DNA from: Smallanthus sonchifolius
Lineage: Eukaryota > Streptophyta > Magnoliopsida > Asterales > Asteraceae
Assembly (NCBI GenBank): GCA_023525975.1
Contig: CM042030.1
Coordinates: forward strand, 33,412,350-33,476,349
Direction: 5' to 3'
DNA: 64,000 nt
Part shown: one piece after another, positions 1-9,853 of the stretch
How positions within the stretch are numbered: position 1 is the first letter of the stretch
How the letters are laid out: the number at the start of each line of letters is the position of its first letter
Translations under genes and position numbers: made by a program
The notes under the pieces: generated by a model
Told to the model about the DNA's origin: nothing
The model's database searches: none
The model's input: the letters and a program-made list of their open reading frames with translations, nothing else

Positions 1-383
1 TTCAACAATTCTAACCACCGCCGCTACCTCATGTTTAACTCTTTTTGTTTGAAGAAATATTTCAAGCTTTTTTGGTCGTAGTAGATGGTGCATTTGACTC
101 CATAGAGATAATGTCTCCAAATATTTAAGGCAAAGACAACTGTTGCGAGCTCAAGGTCGTGATTCGGGTAGTTAACTTCGTGAGTCTTTAACTGTCGTGA
201 CACATACACAATCACCTTCCCTCGTTGCATGAGCACACAGCCTATCCCTTGACCTGAAGCGTCGGAATACACTACTAGGTCTTCGTTACCATCGGGTAGG
301 GTCAATACTGGTGCTTGGGTTAACATCTTCTTTAATTCCTGGAAGGCATTGGTTTGGGGCCGGCCCCATTCGTACTTTACTTC
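1..383 (-). pseudogene. Ty3/gypsy RT-RNase H fragment
   Basis: Minus-strand translation gives the connection and RNase H region of a Tekay-like gypsy pol, from KYEWG through [17 protein letters not shown] to [11 protein letters not shown]. The sequence runs off the left edge of the window, so the rest of pol lies outside. Right at the edge the expected NMRQRRW reads NMR-stop-RRW, a Gln codon turned into TAG. Other substitutions (VYVSRQL for AYASRQL, YYDQKSL for YSDHKSL) show decay. The fragment is interrupted at 383/384 by element A and resumes after it at 5565, where the codons for TRKEV continue. It is therefore the older host sequence into which A inserted. Confidence 0.85.
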
Positions 384-506
384 TGTAACATCCCAAAAAT
401 AAAACAACAGTTATAAGGGTTAGAATGCGAGAACAAGTCGAATAAACGAGCGAGACAAGATGGGTCGGGCGTGCATGAAGATGGCAAACAAGGGAGATGA
501 GCCTCC

Positions 507-516
507 CTATAAATAG
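507..516 (+). promoter_or_regulatory. TATA box of element A LTR
   Basis: CTATAAATAG followed by a pyrimidine-rich stretch and GAGAGAGA repeats, a typical plant Pol II core promoter. It marks the U3/R region of the LTR. Transcription would start roughly 30 bases downstream. Confidence 0.6.
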
Positions 517-872
517 CCAAACCCTCCTCATTCTCTCATTTACACATTCTAGAGAGAGAAATCGTAGAGAGAGAAATTTGGTGGATCGACCCGAGATTGA
601 AGGAGAGTGTTACTACTGATCTCGTGAGCAAGACCTCTGAATCAGAAGCTCAATTCAGGTAACAACTCGATCTAGATCTGAGTTTTTAGTTTATGTTGGG
701 TTTTCAGGTTTTGGATAAAAAGGTAACGTTTTTACATACGAAACTTGAAAATAAACATAGATCTAGCATCTAGAAGGAAAAGCGAATGTTTTGAACGTAG
801 AAAGTCGGGATCTTGACGTGATCATATCTGCATGCAAGAACTTAGGGTTCTTGGGGAAGAAGACTGCCCGAC

Positions 873-1110
873 AGGCGAACTTATCAAGTTCGCCTGGAAA
901 AGATTGGGGCGAACTTATCAAGTTCGCTTGACAAGTTTTCCTGGGGCATAAAGTAAGCGAACATATGGTGGCGAACTTAGTGACTTCACTGGGTTGCATC
1001 AAGCGAACTTACTAAGTTCGCTGGGTATGGGTCAGGCGAACATGATAAGTTCGCCTGTATGTTCGCCTGGTTGGTAAGGGGAGAACTTGACTTAAGTTTG
1101 CCTAGGTTAG
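873..1110 (+). repeat. Palindrome array in element A LTR
   Basis: At least four hairpin-type palindromes with arms GCGAACTT/AAGTTCGC: 873-895 (10-bp arms, 3-nt loop ATC), 909-927, 1002-1022 and 1034-1056, plus single arms near 955-980 and 1060-1070. They lie downstream of the TATA box, between a possible donor at 659 and the second donor at 1224, so they would be in the leader, possibly in an intron. Element E has an unrelated palindrome sequence at the corresponding place. Confidence 0.8.
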
Positions 1111-2370
1111 TATGGTTAAACCGTTAGAGTCGGGATAGGATCTGATGTGTATTTAACTACTCGATTCAGATCGTGAGTGACGTTGTTGGGCCTTCGATTT
1201 TGACAACGAGACTAGCTTATCAGGTGTGTTCTAGAAGCCCTCTTTTAAATGTTTTGAATAATATTTTTGGGCTGGTGTGCATACCTAACGATGTGACCGT
1301 TTTATAAAACGATGTTTATGAATGATGTATGTGACGTTTTATGAAACGATGTTTATGAACGATGTTTTGAATGGAAAGGTTATGAAAGAAGTGTTTATGA
1401 AATATTTTGCCAAAAGAAGTTTACGAAGTGTTTACGAATGACTGAATGATTTTTAAAAAAATGTACGAATGCTTTAACTGAAGTTTTGAAGTAAATGAAA
1501 TGAATGTTTATGAAAGTCACAAACGAACGAATCTGCCATTATTCCTTCGGGAATGAAGGTTATGGGAATGGGATGTATGTTATGGGCCTTTACCTTTTAG
1601 GGGCCTTTGTGGCTGGCCAACTGTTGTACAACTCGGGTGATGACGGTCACCAAGGGAATTATCGTGATCCTTGAAGTTGGTACGATTTACCTTACGGGGT
1701 TGTCGTGCTTGAAGTTTGGTACTGGTGCCTTACGGCGTACAGTTCTTGAAGTAAGGTACGTGCTATCCTTCTGATGCCGTGCTTGAAGTTCGGTGTTGAA
1801 TGACCTAAGTATCGGGCCGTAGGTTTCTCCGCCTGAAGGACAGTACGGTGTTGAAGGGCCTAGTGGTGGTGATCTTTGAGTCATTCCACCAGTATGCGAT
1901 GTTTGGATTCGACGGTTACGAGAAGGCGCAGATTCGATATGTTCGTTGACTTATGGGTTATGATGTGTTATATTTTGTTATTGCATTATTTTACGTACGC
2001 TTTTATTAAATGAAGTATGAAGTTATGTTTTTGGCAAATATTTGAAGTTAATGTTTTATGAAAAGCTAGAACTCACCAGCGTAGCTCACTTTTTAGTATG
2101 CACATTCAGGTTAAGGCAGGTTATGATGATGGACGGTGATGTAGGGCGGCTTGATGAGTTACCCGAATGATATGAAGACTGGCATCCCTTTATGATTAGT
2201 CATGTTATGTTTATGTATTAGACTATTATACGCTTCCGCATGTTAAACAATGTTATGATTATGTTTTAATGAAATTTTATGCTGCGTTATTTTGATATTT
2301 AAGTTTAAGAACTGAATGTGAATGAGTAAATCCAACACGTGAGGCCACCCAGGTTTAGAGCCTTACAAGT

Positions 2371-2382
2371 TGGTATCAGAGA
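2371..2382 (+). other. Primer-binding site, element A
   Basis: TGGTATCAGAGA lies 3 bases after the LTR end. It is complementary to the 3' end of initiator-Met tRNA apart from the last base (A in place of C, which elements C and E keep). It primes minus-strand cDNA synthesis. Confidence 0.85.
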
Positions 2383-2701
2383 AATAGTTTGAGAGATTCG
2401 GACACTATCAGTGTCTGAACTTCAAATGTGAATGGGACCGAAAGCGGATGCCAGTACGGGTAACTCGAGCCACAGCATCAGGTATGAAGGTAGTACATAT
2501 ATTTACATATATAGTATTCCTTGGAAGTGTTAAGTTAGGACTTGTGTTCTGATGGAATCACAAAGGTGGTCTAATTGAAATCGAGAGGTACTGTAATGGT
2601 TAATTGTAGATGGCCAGTGTATATTAACATCTTACCGTACTTTTTGAGTTCTATTTGTTAACTAGCGTGATGAAATTGGATTCCTTGTCTTATACAATGA
2701 A

Positions 2702-3955
2702 ATGGCAAGGAGAGGAAACGAAAGGCATGGTGGGGGCCATGCCGTTGGTCGTACCGGTGGTCATAACGGTGGGAGCGGCAGGACCCCTGCGCGCCAAGAA
2801 TACAACGAAGAAGGAAGTGTCCACACTGAACAGATAGTTAGTGTGCATGGAACGGAGCCGACTCATGTCGAAGAACAACATTTCACTTTCAAACCGGAAT
2901 TGAGAGCAGGTCTAGCACGCGAGTTCACTGAGTTGATGAAGGCTTCATTGCCAGGACTATTTTCAGAAGCATTAAAGAAGGTTAACGAGGCGGGCGGGGT
3001 TAACACGGCGGTTGGTTCCCCGAACACTGAGTCAGTTAATGCACCGCTTACCCGTGGTTGCGACTATAAGTCCTTTAAGGCATGTGACCCGCCGGTCCTG
3101 ACTGTGAAGAGGGACGCGGTGGCTACTTTTGATTGGGTGATCCGTATGGAAGCCACCATTCGTCTCAGTGAATGTCGACGGAATCAGGTCGTGAAGTTTA
3201 CTGCTAACTCCTTGAGGGAGGAAGCATCTCATTGGTGGGAAGGTGTGCGACAAGCCAAAGGGGACGAAGTTTTTGATGCAATGATGTGGAATGATCTGAA
3301 GACCCTGGTGATCAAGAATTTATATCCAAGGAATGAGATCGAGAAGGTAGAGAGGAAATTTCTGGGGATTAAGGCCGGAAGCGTGACTCACAGACAGTAT
3401 ACCACACAGTTCAATAAACTGGCACGTCTGGTGCCCCATCTTGTCACGACTGAGGAAAGAAAGATTGCCTGCAACATTCAAGAGCTTCCTGACCAGGTCC
3501 GCACCTATGTTAAGGCAAACGCCCCTACTACCTATTATTCAGTAGTAAAACTGAGCGGCGTGGTATTTGAAAATCTGGCGCTGAACGTCGTTTCCATTGA
3601 CGAGCCCAAAAATAGGTTGAGTTTTCCTGCCAAGCAATTGGGTGGAAAGTTGTCTGGGGCTCGAGACAAACATGATAGAGTAGGCGAGGCAGCTGTCTGT
3701 TGAAAGTGTGGTGGAAGGCATACAGGTGAATGCCAAGCGGGATCAAATCTGTGCTTTAAGTGCGGCAAAACCGGGCACTACTCCCGTGAATGCCCGCAAG
3801 GCTTGAAATGCTACAACTGTGGGGAGAGTGGTCATATGATCCGGGAATGCACCAAGCCCAGGATGGGTGAAGCCGAGAAAGGGAAAGGCCCGGAGAGGAA
3901 AGAAGAGAGGCCCCGAGCGAAGACTCGAGCATATGCACTAACACAAGAACAGGCT
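2702..3955 (+). pseudogene. Element A gag (decayed)
   Basis: Opens with an Arg/Gly-rich N-terminus (MARRGN...) and a conserved helical core including [15 protein letters not shown] and [18 protein letters not shown], characteristic of Tekay-type retrotransposon gag. Two CCHC zinc knuckles follow ([14 protein letters not shown] and [14 protein letters not shown], about 3751-3850) for RNA packaging. The frame is broken by a TGA at 3701-3703, just before the knuckles, where the intact relatives have a Cys/Arg-rich stretch. A possible leader intron would join CAG/GTATGAAGG at 2481 to a site just before the ATG, but the acceptor TATAG kept in element E is TATACA here. Confidence 0.85.
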
Positions 3956-4559
3956 AGGGTGGACCCCGATGTAGAGTCAGGTACGTTCATCCTTGACAAC
4001 ACTTTTGTTTCTGTGTTATTTTATTTGGGTGGCAGTAAGAGTTTTATATCTGCGACTTTTTATAAACGAGTGAAATACACTATCAGTAAGCTAGAAAGGG
4101 CATTTAGCGTAGAAACCGCTGAGGGTAGGACTGCGAGAGTAACTGATGTAGTTGACAATTCCACGATAAAAATAGAAGGCCATAGATTCCCCGTCAAGTT
4201 ATTCGTTATTGTTTTGGGTGGGTTTGATGTAGTTTTGGGTATGGATTTGCTAACTGCCAAAGAAGCGCATATTATATGCAAACGAAAGATAATCCGACTC
4301 AAGGCTCCGGATGGTAGCAAAGTCGAGGTTTTTAGAGATCGTGACGCCCCGATGCCTAACGTTATTTCAATGATTAAGGCAGCAGATTACCTGAGGCGCG
4401 GATGAGAGGTTTATCTCGTGTACGTGAGTGAAAAGTGTAAGGAAGCAAAGGAACTAGACGATGTACCCGTGGTACGTGAGTATCCGGATGTGTTTTCAGA
4501 GGATTTCCCTGGGATACCACCCGACAGAGAGATTGAGTTCCGAATCGACTTAGTACCAG
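3956..4559 (+). pseudogene. Element A protease and pol start (truncated)
   Basis: Same frame as gag. Encodes the retropepsin-like domain ([15 protein letters not shown]...[12 protein letters not shown]) and the linker up to [14 protein letters not shown], which normally precedes RT. The catalytic triplet is destroyed: LFDSGAS of the relatives reads LFYLGGS, so the aspartate is lost. A TGA interrupts the frame at 4403-4405 (GCEAYL in element E). Pol then stops abruptly where the sequence switches into LTR at about 4560. RT, RNase H and integrase are absent. Confidence 0.85.
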
Positions 4560-5564
4560 ACGATGTTTATGAACGATGTTTTGAAAGGAAAGGTTATGAA
4601 AGAAGTGTTTATGAAATGTTTTGCCAAAAGAAGTTTACGAAGTGTTTACGAATGACTGAATGATTTTTAAAAAAATGTGCGAATGCTTTAACTGAAGTTT
4701 TGAAGTAAATGAAATGAATGTTTATGAAAGTCACAAACGAACGAATCTGCCATTATTCCTTCAGGAATGAAGGTTATGGGAATGGGATGTATGTTATGGG
4801 CCTTTACCTTTTAGGGGCCTTTGTGGCTGGCCAACTGTTACGATTTACCTTACGGGGTTGTCGTGATCCTTGAAGTTGTTACGATTTACCTTACGGGGTT
4901 GTCGTGCTTGAAGTTTGGTACTGGTGCCTTACGGGGTACAGTTCTTGAAGCATGGTACGTGCTATCCTTGTGATGCCGTGCTTGAAGTTCGGTGTTGAAT
5001 GACCTAAGTATCGAGCCATAGGTTTATCCGCCTGAAGGACAGTACGGTGTTGAAGGGCCTAGTGGTGGTGATCTTTGGGTCATTCCACCAATATGCGATG
5101 TTTGGATTTGACGGTTACGAGAAGGCGCAGATTCGATATGTTCGTTGACTTATGGGTTATGATGTCTTATGTTTTGTTATTGCATTATTTTACGTACACT
5201 TTTATTAAATGAAGTATGAAGTTACGTTTTCGGCAAATATTTGAAGTTAATGTTTTATGAAAAGCTAGAACTTACCAGCGTAGCTCACTTTTTAGTATGC
5301 ACATTCAGGTTAAGGCAGGTTATGATGATGGATGGTGATGCTGGGCGTCTTGATGAGTTACCCGGATGATATGAAGACTGGCATCCCATTAAGATTATTC
5401 ATATTATGTTTATGTATTAGACTATGTTACTCTTCCACATGTTGAACAATGTTATGATTATGTTTTAATGAAATTTTCTAGTGATATTTTGATATTCAAG
5501 TTTAAGAACTGATTTTGAATGAGTAAATCCAACACGTGAGGCCTCCCGGGTTTGGGGCCTTACA
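4560..5564 (+). repeat. Element A 3' LTR, 5'-truncated
   Basis: From ACGATGTTTATGAACGATG onward this is collinear with 5' LTR positions from about 1336 to 2367 and ends CCTTACA followed by the TSD. The first roughly 950 bp of the LTR (promoter, palindrome array, donor) are missing. The break has short microhomology (ACGATG) with the pol side, which suggests a deletion by end joining or by template switching during reverse transcription. Confidence 0.85.
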
Positions 5565-5592
5565 ACTTCCTTACGAGTCACTTTCAATAGTA
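5565..5592 (-). pseudogene. Gypsy pol fragment, continuation past element A
   Basis: Read on the minus strand, the bases encode VTRKEV and join codon-for-codon to KYEWG at 383 once element A and one TSD copy are removed. Only about 28 bp remain before the sequence becomes caulimovirid RT. The exact junction (about 5585-5595) is not certain. Confidence 0.6.
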
Positions 5593-6210
5593 CTTTATCC
5601 CCAACCTAGAAAATCCAAAATTTTTGTTAAAACATGTGGCTATAATTCTACCTTTCCATTTCCTAATTCTAGGCCTAGAAATGATATATTTCTTTTGAAT
5701 AATTCCATTTTTCCTTTTGAAATTACAATACCATGCTTTTTTATTTATTCGAATACCCGTTTTAAGTGTTTTTCGTGTTCCTGCACAGTTTCACTTGCAA
5801 CAAGGATATCGTCAATGTATACTAAACAGAAATTGTATTTTAAAAATATACTGTCCATGAATCTTTGAAAAATAGATGGAGCGTTTTTTAATCCAAAACT
5901 AAGGACATTCCATTAATATTGTCCTTCTGAACATGTAAAATCTATCCAGTGTTTAAAGCTTTCTTCTAGATGTAGCTGGTTATAACCTGATTTTTAGGTC
6001 GAATTTTGAGAAAAAAATTTTCTTTTGTATTAAATTTAATAGAATGTCTTTATTAGGAATATTATAACCATCGTCTTCTGTATTATCATTTAAACGCTTA
6101 TAGTTATAAACTATTCTTGCTTTTCCCCTTTTAATTTCGCTGTGATTTCTTAATAAAAATGTTGTTGATCTGTGTGGGCTGTCTGATTTTCTTATCAACC
6201 CTTGACTCAT
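5593..6210 (-). pseudogene. Caulimovirid reverse transcriptase, partial
   Basis: The stretch 6210-5980 is open and encodes the RT fingers/palm start, including RIVYNYKRLND, GYNIPNKD and FFSKFDLK (the first catalytic Asp motif). Below 5980 the coding continues in shifting frames with stops. The YIDD active-site motif can be seen around 5810-5825 on the minus strand, followed by a FLG-type motif. The domain ends at the junction with the gypsy fragment near 5593, so the connection and RNase H domains are missing. Confidence 0.8.
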
Positions 6211-6301
6211 AATTTCTGGTATCTGTTTTTTAAATTCTTCTTTGTCTAATGGGCTATATTCTATGTTGGTTGTTCTTATTGTGATATCGGGGTTTTTGAG
6301 T

Positions 6302-7060
6302 TTAAATCAACATATATATTAAGCCTATTTTTTCCAAATGTAAAATTATAAGATTATTTATACTCTTTGTTATATTTTTACCTATTTCAAGTCCATGACT
6401 TAAAAATTCTGTTAGTAGTTTTATGTTTTCATTTTCTATTAAACTTTGTCTGTGGTGATTTTGTTTTAAAAACTCTAAACTTCCATTTTTTCCTCGTTTT
6501 TGTATGACCTCTGTTGTGTTATTATACCTAAGTATTGGGAATGTATATATGTGTTTGCTGAGTGTTATAAAGTTTTTTGTTAATGTAATGGCTCCATTTA
6601 ATCCTAGTAAGAAATTTAATCCTAAAACAAAGTCTTTGGATTTTATATGTTGAGGATTTATGTTGATTTGTGGTATTTCGTATTTTATACTATAGTTTTT
6701 TGAGAAATCTAAGAATTGTATTACTGCTGGTTCTAGATAGTGTGTAATTGAAATTAATCTATCTTCAATTGTTCTACTTACTAATTGATAAGATATTTTT
6801 TTATAATATTGTATTGGAGCTATACTGTGTGGTATTAGACTTTTTGTAGCTCCTGTATCCACTAATGCTGTTAAATCTAGAAATTTATTATTATCTAACC
6901 ACAATCTACATTGTATATTTATCATGTTCATTGATCCTTGTGTTTGTACACATACTGGTTCATTTTCTGGTTGTTTTTCTATAGACATTTGCATTATTTC
7001 TTGATGAACTTCTTTTTTCTTTATGATGTGTTCTTCTATTTCTTTTATTTTGTTATCCAT
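6302..7060 (-). pseudogene. Caulimovirid aspartic protease and RT linker
   Basis: An open frame of 252 codons. Residues about 50-75 hold the retropepsin signature ALVDTGATKSLIP with an intact DTGA. Downstream FVLGLNFLLG matches the second conserved protease segment. It is preceded by a Lys/Glu-rich linker (MDNKIKEIEEHIIKKKEVHQ). It lies between the coat-protein zinc-knuckle ORF and RT, as in the viral polyprotein. The frame to RT is broken in the 6210-6302 interval. The 7061-7187 gap to the coat protein is AT-rich and decayed. Confidence 0.8.
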
Positions 7061-7187
7061 ATTATTTATCTTAAGATTATGTAATTATACTGTTAATTCT
7101 AATTTCTCTATTTTTTTTTCTATTTTTTGTGTATTTATACTTGTACCTGTTTTTGTTTCATCTTCTATGTTTTCATTGTATACTTTT

Positions 7188-8461
7188 TTAAGACGTATAC
7201 AACAGATTTCTTGGAAACATTTGTTGCATTCTAATATTTTTTTCTATACTTGGATAGTATCTACAGTTATAACATTTTATATGATTATTTCCTTTTCGGC
7301 TTATCCATTTGTGTATACATTCTTCTGTATTCATGTAGGTATATGTAACTTTTGTTATTGGTGGCTCATCTTCACTATAAATGCTGTAAAGGGATTCATT
7401 TCCCAAATCGTCTGTTTTTATAGTTTCTATCTCGTAATCATTTTGTTGTTCTATTAGATTAGATCTTTCTATATTTTTATTTTTGTTTGGGCATCTGTTT
7501 GCTAGATGACTCTCATCTTCACAAATAAAACATTTACATTTTCTTGTCTGTGATTTTCTGACGTATCTATTTTTATAATTAGCTAAATAATTTTTATTAT
7601 ATGTAGTACTTTTTCTTAGTTTTTTTCTTTTTATCATAGAAACCATAAGCTTGTGGAGTGTAAATTGATTTTTTACAGAATGCATAAGCATTTCGTTTTA
7701 ACTGTTCTTGTAGGGCTACTTCTTTGCATTTATCTTCTAATATTCCGAATGTATAAGTTATTCTAGGTCCTATTCCTAAACTCTGTTGTGTACCATATGT
7801 TGATTTCCATGATTCATGTATACTTCATCCTAAGTCTCCTGGTAATTTTTTAAAACATTTATCACATAAATTATCGTCCATTGCTTGTCCTGTTTGTGAT
7901 AGTTGTCTTGTGAAGTCTAATGTGAATTCGTTTATATATTTCATATCAGCTATACTTAATTGTTCTAAGTTTCTAATGGATGTATCTTGTATTAGGCTAG
8001 TATTCTTGGCTAGGTCTAATCCTAAAATAAGAGTCCTAATTTGAGATGTAAAATTGTATGGGTTATCACCTAATGCTTTTAATGTGTTTATACTGTCCGG
8101 ATCTTGTGTTTTTTTTACTTTGCCAAATACCTAAAGCTATCGAACCTAATGTAGTTTCTAAGTAGGCAAACATGTCCATACTATCTTTTTTGTTTGTTTC
8201 CCACATTCGAACTGTGGTTTGTTCCCATGTTAAAATTTCATCTACCCAAAGTTGTGGTTTTTGTTGTTCTAGTAACAACATAACCCTACTACGTGTGTGT
8301 CCTATTGGTAACCTACTGCCTTTACCTTTGTAGTTGTATTCTTGTTGATAATTTATGGTAGGGGGGAACCATGGTTCTCTTCCTATTGTTTTTTGTGAAG
8401 TTTCACCATCTGTTTGATTCCACCTTATTCTTTTTAATTGATTTTTCATGTTTAGATCCAT
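7188..8461 (-). pseudogene. Caulimovirid coat-protein region (two ORF pieces)
   Basis: Two open pieces, 8461-8066 (131 codons) and 7691-7188 (167 codons), flank a frame-shifted middle. The second contains the coat-protein zinc knuckle CKCFICEDESHLANRC (C-x2-C-x4-H-x4-C) after a Lys/Arg-rich stretch, then an acidic segment. A Cys/His cluster (CIHKW...CYNC) lies further on and may be a second metal site. Position between movement protein and protease supports the capsid assignment. The first piece, rich in Trp and basic residues, is assigned mostly by position. Confidence 0.7.
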
Positions 8462-9043
8462 AAACGATTGTTCTTGTTTCTAGAATTCTGCTATCATAGT
8501 TTCTCCATCTAAAATGTCTTCAACTAGTGGTAGATTGTAATAGTTTTGTAGTTTTTTATAACTTTCTTCATAGGTCATCCCTAACTCTGTTATACAATCT
8601 ATTATCATATTATCTACTTCCTCTTGAATGTTTAATTTGGTGAATTTTCTGTCTATGATTTGTTCTATAGTTTTATTTGTTTCTTCTGTTTTAAAGGCTG
8701 TTAATTCATTTTCTTCAAGATCGTCTAGATAGCCTATTATGCTATAATCTACTTCTTCTTGTTCAAACCGTAAGAATTATGTGTTTATTTCTTCATCCTC
8801 TTCTATTTCTGTATCGTATATTGGTTTTTTTTTATTATTTTCCGTATCTATTTCTGTATTCATAAAATTATGTTTGGTAATGGTTTCACTGCTATTTCCT
8901 TCATTTACTCTTTGATCAAAATCTGTAAATCTTATACTTATTAATCTGTGTAATCCTTCATAGTTAATACTTCTTTTTGGTATTAGGATTTGATTTTCAT
9001 TTTCTTGTATATCTTGTATATTTCATTCTAATCCTGCTAATTC
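8462..9043 (-). pseudogene. Caulimovirid acidic region between MP and CP
   Basis: Minus-strand reading gives a Glu/Asp-rich stretch in shifting frames (for example ELTAFKTEETNKTIEQ around 8690-8720) with several stops. Acidic segments upstream of the coat protein are usual in caulimovirids. No start codon or domain can be assigned with confidence. Confidence 0.5.
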
Positions 9044-9457
9044 TCAGGGATTAATTGTGACTGGATCAATCATTTGTATAGATTTTGATGCCAATGTTTG
9101 TACGATTCCTTCTATATTTACTTTATACTTCATTCCTGATCTATTACTAGCTTTTCCTAGTACTCCTATACTTATGACCATGTTATTTCCTCCATAATCT
9201 TTATATCCGTTGGTTTGTAGAGCTATTCTCGTATTTTGTAGTTCTTTAACATCTTTTAAAATTCTTGTTGTACAGTAAAATAAAATTGTATTTTGACTAA
9301 GGTCAACCTCCATTCCAGAGATTATAGCCTTTTTTAAATCTGTATTCCAACTTTTATCTAGTATTAAAGCTAATAATTTACAACCTAGGTCTTTTCTTCC
9401 TAAGGCTTTTATTCCTGTAACTATTAATCCTGTATGTACGAAGTTTTTTCTAGATTG
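9044..9457 (-). pseudogene. Caulimovirid movement protein, C-terminal part
   Basis: An open frame running into the element B insertion site. It resembles the 30K-superfamily movement protein core, which widens plasmodesmata for cell-to-cell spread: HTGLIVTGIKAL, then an LLALILDKSW segment with the conserved Asp, then MEVDLSQ and a glycine-containing beta region (NMVISIGVLGKAS). The N-terminal part lies at 41986-42836, across element B, so the gene is physically split by 32.5 kb. The first codons listed at the 9458-9484 side belong to the LTR, not to the virus. Confidence 0.75.
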
Positions 9458-9584
9458 TGTAACATCCAGATAAATCCAAGTCAAATAAAGGCTAAAAGTA
9501 TCAAAAGACTAAGTTCAGGGGATAAACTACAAGTCTTCCAAAGATGAAGGACTAAAAGTGAAATTCTGAAAATGAGGCGGACGT

Positions 9585-9835
9585 CGGATCGACATCCGAT
9601 CCATATCGGTCCGATATGTGTTAACAAACGAATAAATAAGGTGTTGACACGTGTCTTGTGACTCACCAAGTGAAATTTGATGCGTGGCACCATGTCGGAC
9701 CGACATCCCCACCTATTGTTGTCCAAAGGCCGCAGAATGAGGGACGGTCCAATACGAAGCTGACGCGTGTAGGGCTGACGCAGGCAGGGCGATAGTGGAC
9801 CGCTATCCCCCGGCATAACGGTCCGACGTAGGTCC
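9585..9835 (+). repeat. Palindrome array in element B LTR
   Basis: Degenerate palindromes built on CGGACCG/CGGTCCG: GTCGGATCGACATCCGAT near 9583-9600, ATATCGGTCCGATAT near 9604-9618, ATGTCGGACCGACAT (7-bp arms, 1-nt centre) near 9691-9705, and GATAG...CTATC around a GGACCG core near 9792-9808. Located upstream of the TATA box. The 3' LTR copy of this array is about 50 bp shorter. Confidence 0.7.
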
Positions 9836-9845
9836 GAAATCAGCC

Positions 9846-9853
9846 TATAAATA
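9846..9853 (+). promoter_or_regulatory. TATA box of element B LTR
   Basis: TATAAATA directly after the palindrome array. The 3' LTR has AATAAGTA at this place, so only the 5' copy keeps the consensus. Confidence 0.55.

Larger units (their letters stand above)
384..2367 (+). repeat. Element A 5' LTR
   Basis: Long LTR of 1984 bp with TG...CA ends, defined by the TSD on the left and by the primer site directly after CCTTACA on the right. It holds a TATA box (507-516), a donor-like CAG/GTAAC at 656-663, a palindrome array (873-1110), a second donor-like CAG/GTGTGTTCTAG at 1221, the complementary CTAGAACTCACC at 2066-2077 and an acceptor-like ATTCAG ending at 2109. The second half is about 90 percent identical by eye to the truncated 3' LTR at 4560-5564, so the insertion is not recent. 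Confidence 0.9.
384..5564 (+). mobile_element. Element A: internally deleted Tekay-like Ty3/gypsy
   Basis: Starts TGTAACATCC and ends CCTTACA, flanked by perfect 5-bp target duplications ACTTC at 379-383 and 5565-5569. It contains a full 5' LTR, a primer-binding site, gag, protease and the first few codons before RT. It then jumps at about 4560 into the middle of a 3' LTR, so RT, RNase H, integrase and the first half of the 3' LTR are missing. Gag and LTR are closely related to element E. It sits inside the gypsy fragment 1-383/5565-5592. Confidence 0.9.
5593..9457 (-). mobile_element. Endogenous caulimovirid, RT to movement-protein part
   Basis: AT-rich minus-strand block encoding, in order from high to low coordinates, part of a movement protein, an acidic region, a coat protein with a zinc knuckle, an aspartic protease and an RT. 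This is the gene order of plant pararetroviruses (family Caulimoviridae; nearest in feel to petuvirus/florendovirus types, not certain). There are many stops and frameshifts. There is no integrase and no LTR, as expected. The 5' part continues at 41986-43061 beyond element B. RNase H and the genome 3' end are absent. Confidence 0.85.

Noticed and set aside
5536..5868. Plus-strand ORF of 110 codons
   Set aside because: It spans the LTR end of element A, the gypsy scrap and antisense viral RT, so it cannot be a real gene.
7023..7457. Plus-strand Phe/Ile-rich ORF resembling a membrane protein
   Set aside because: It is the reverse complement of Lys/Asn-rich caulimovirid coding. The hydrophobic look is a by-product of AT-rich antisense sequence.
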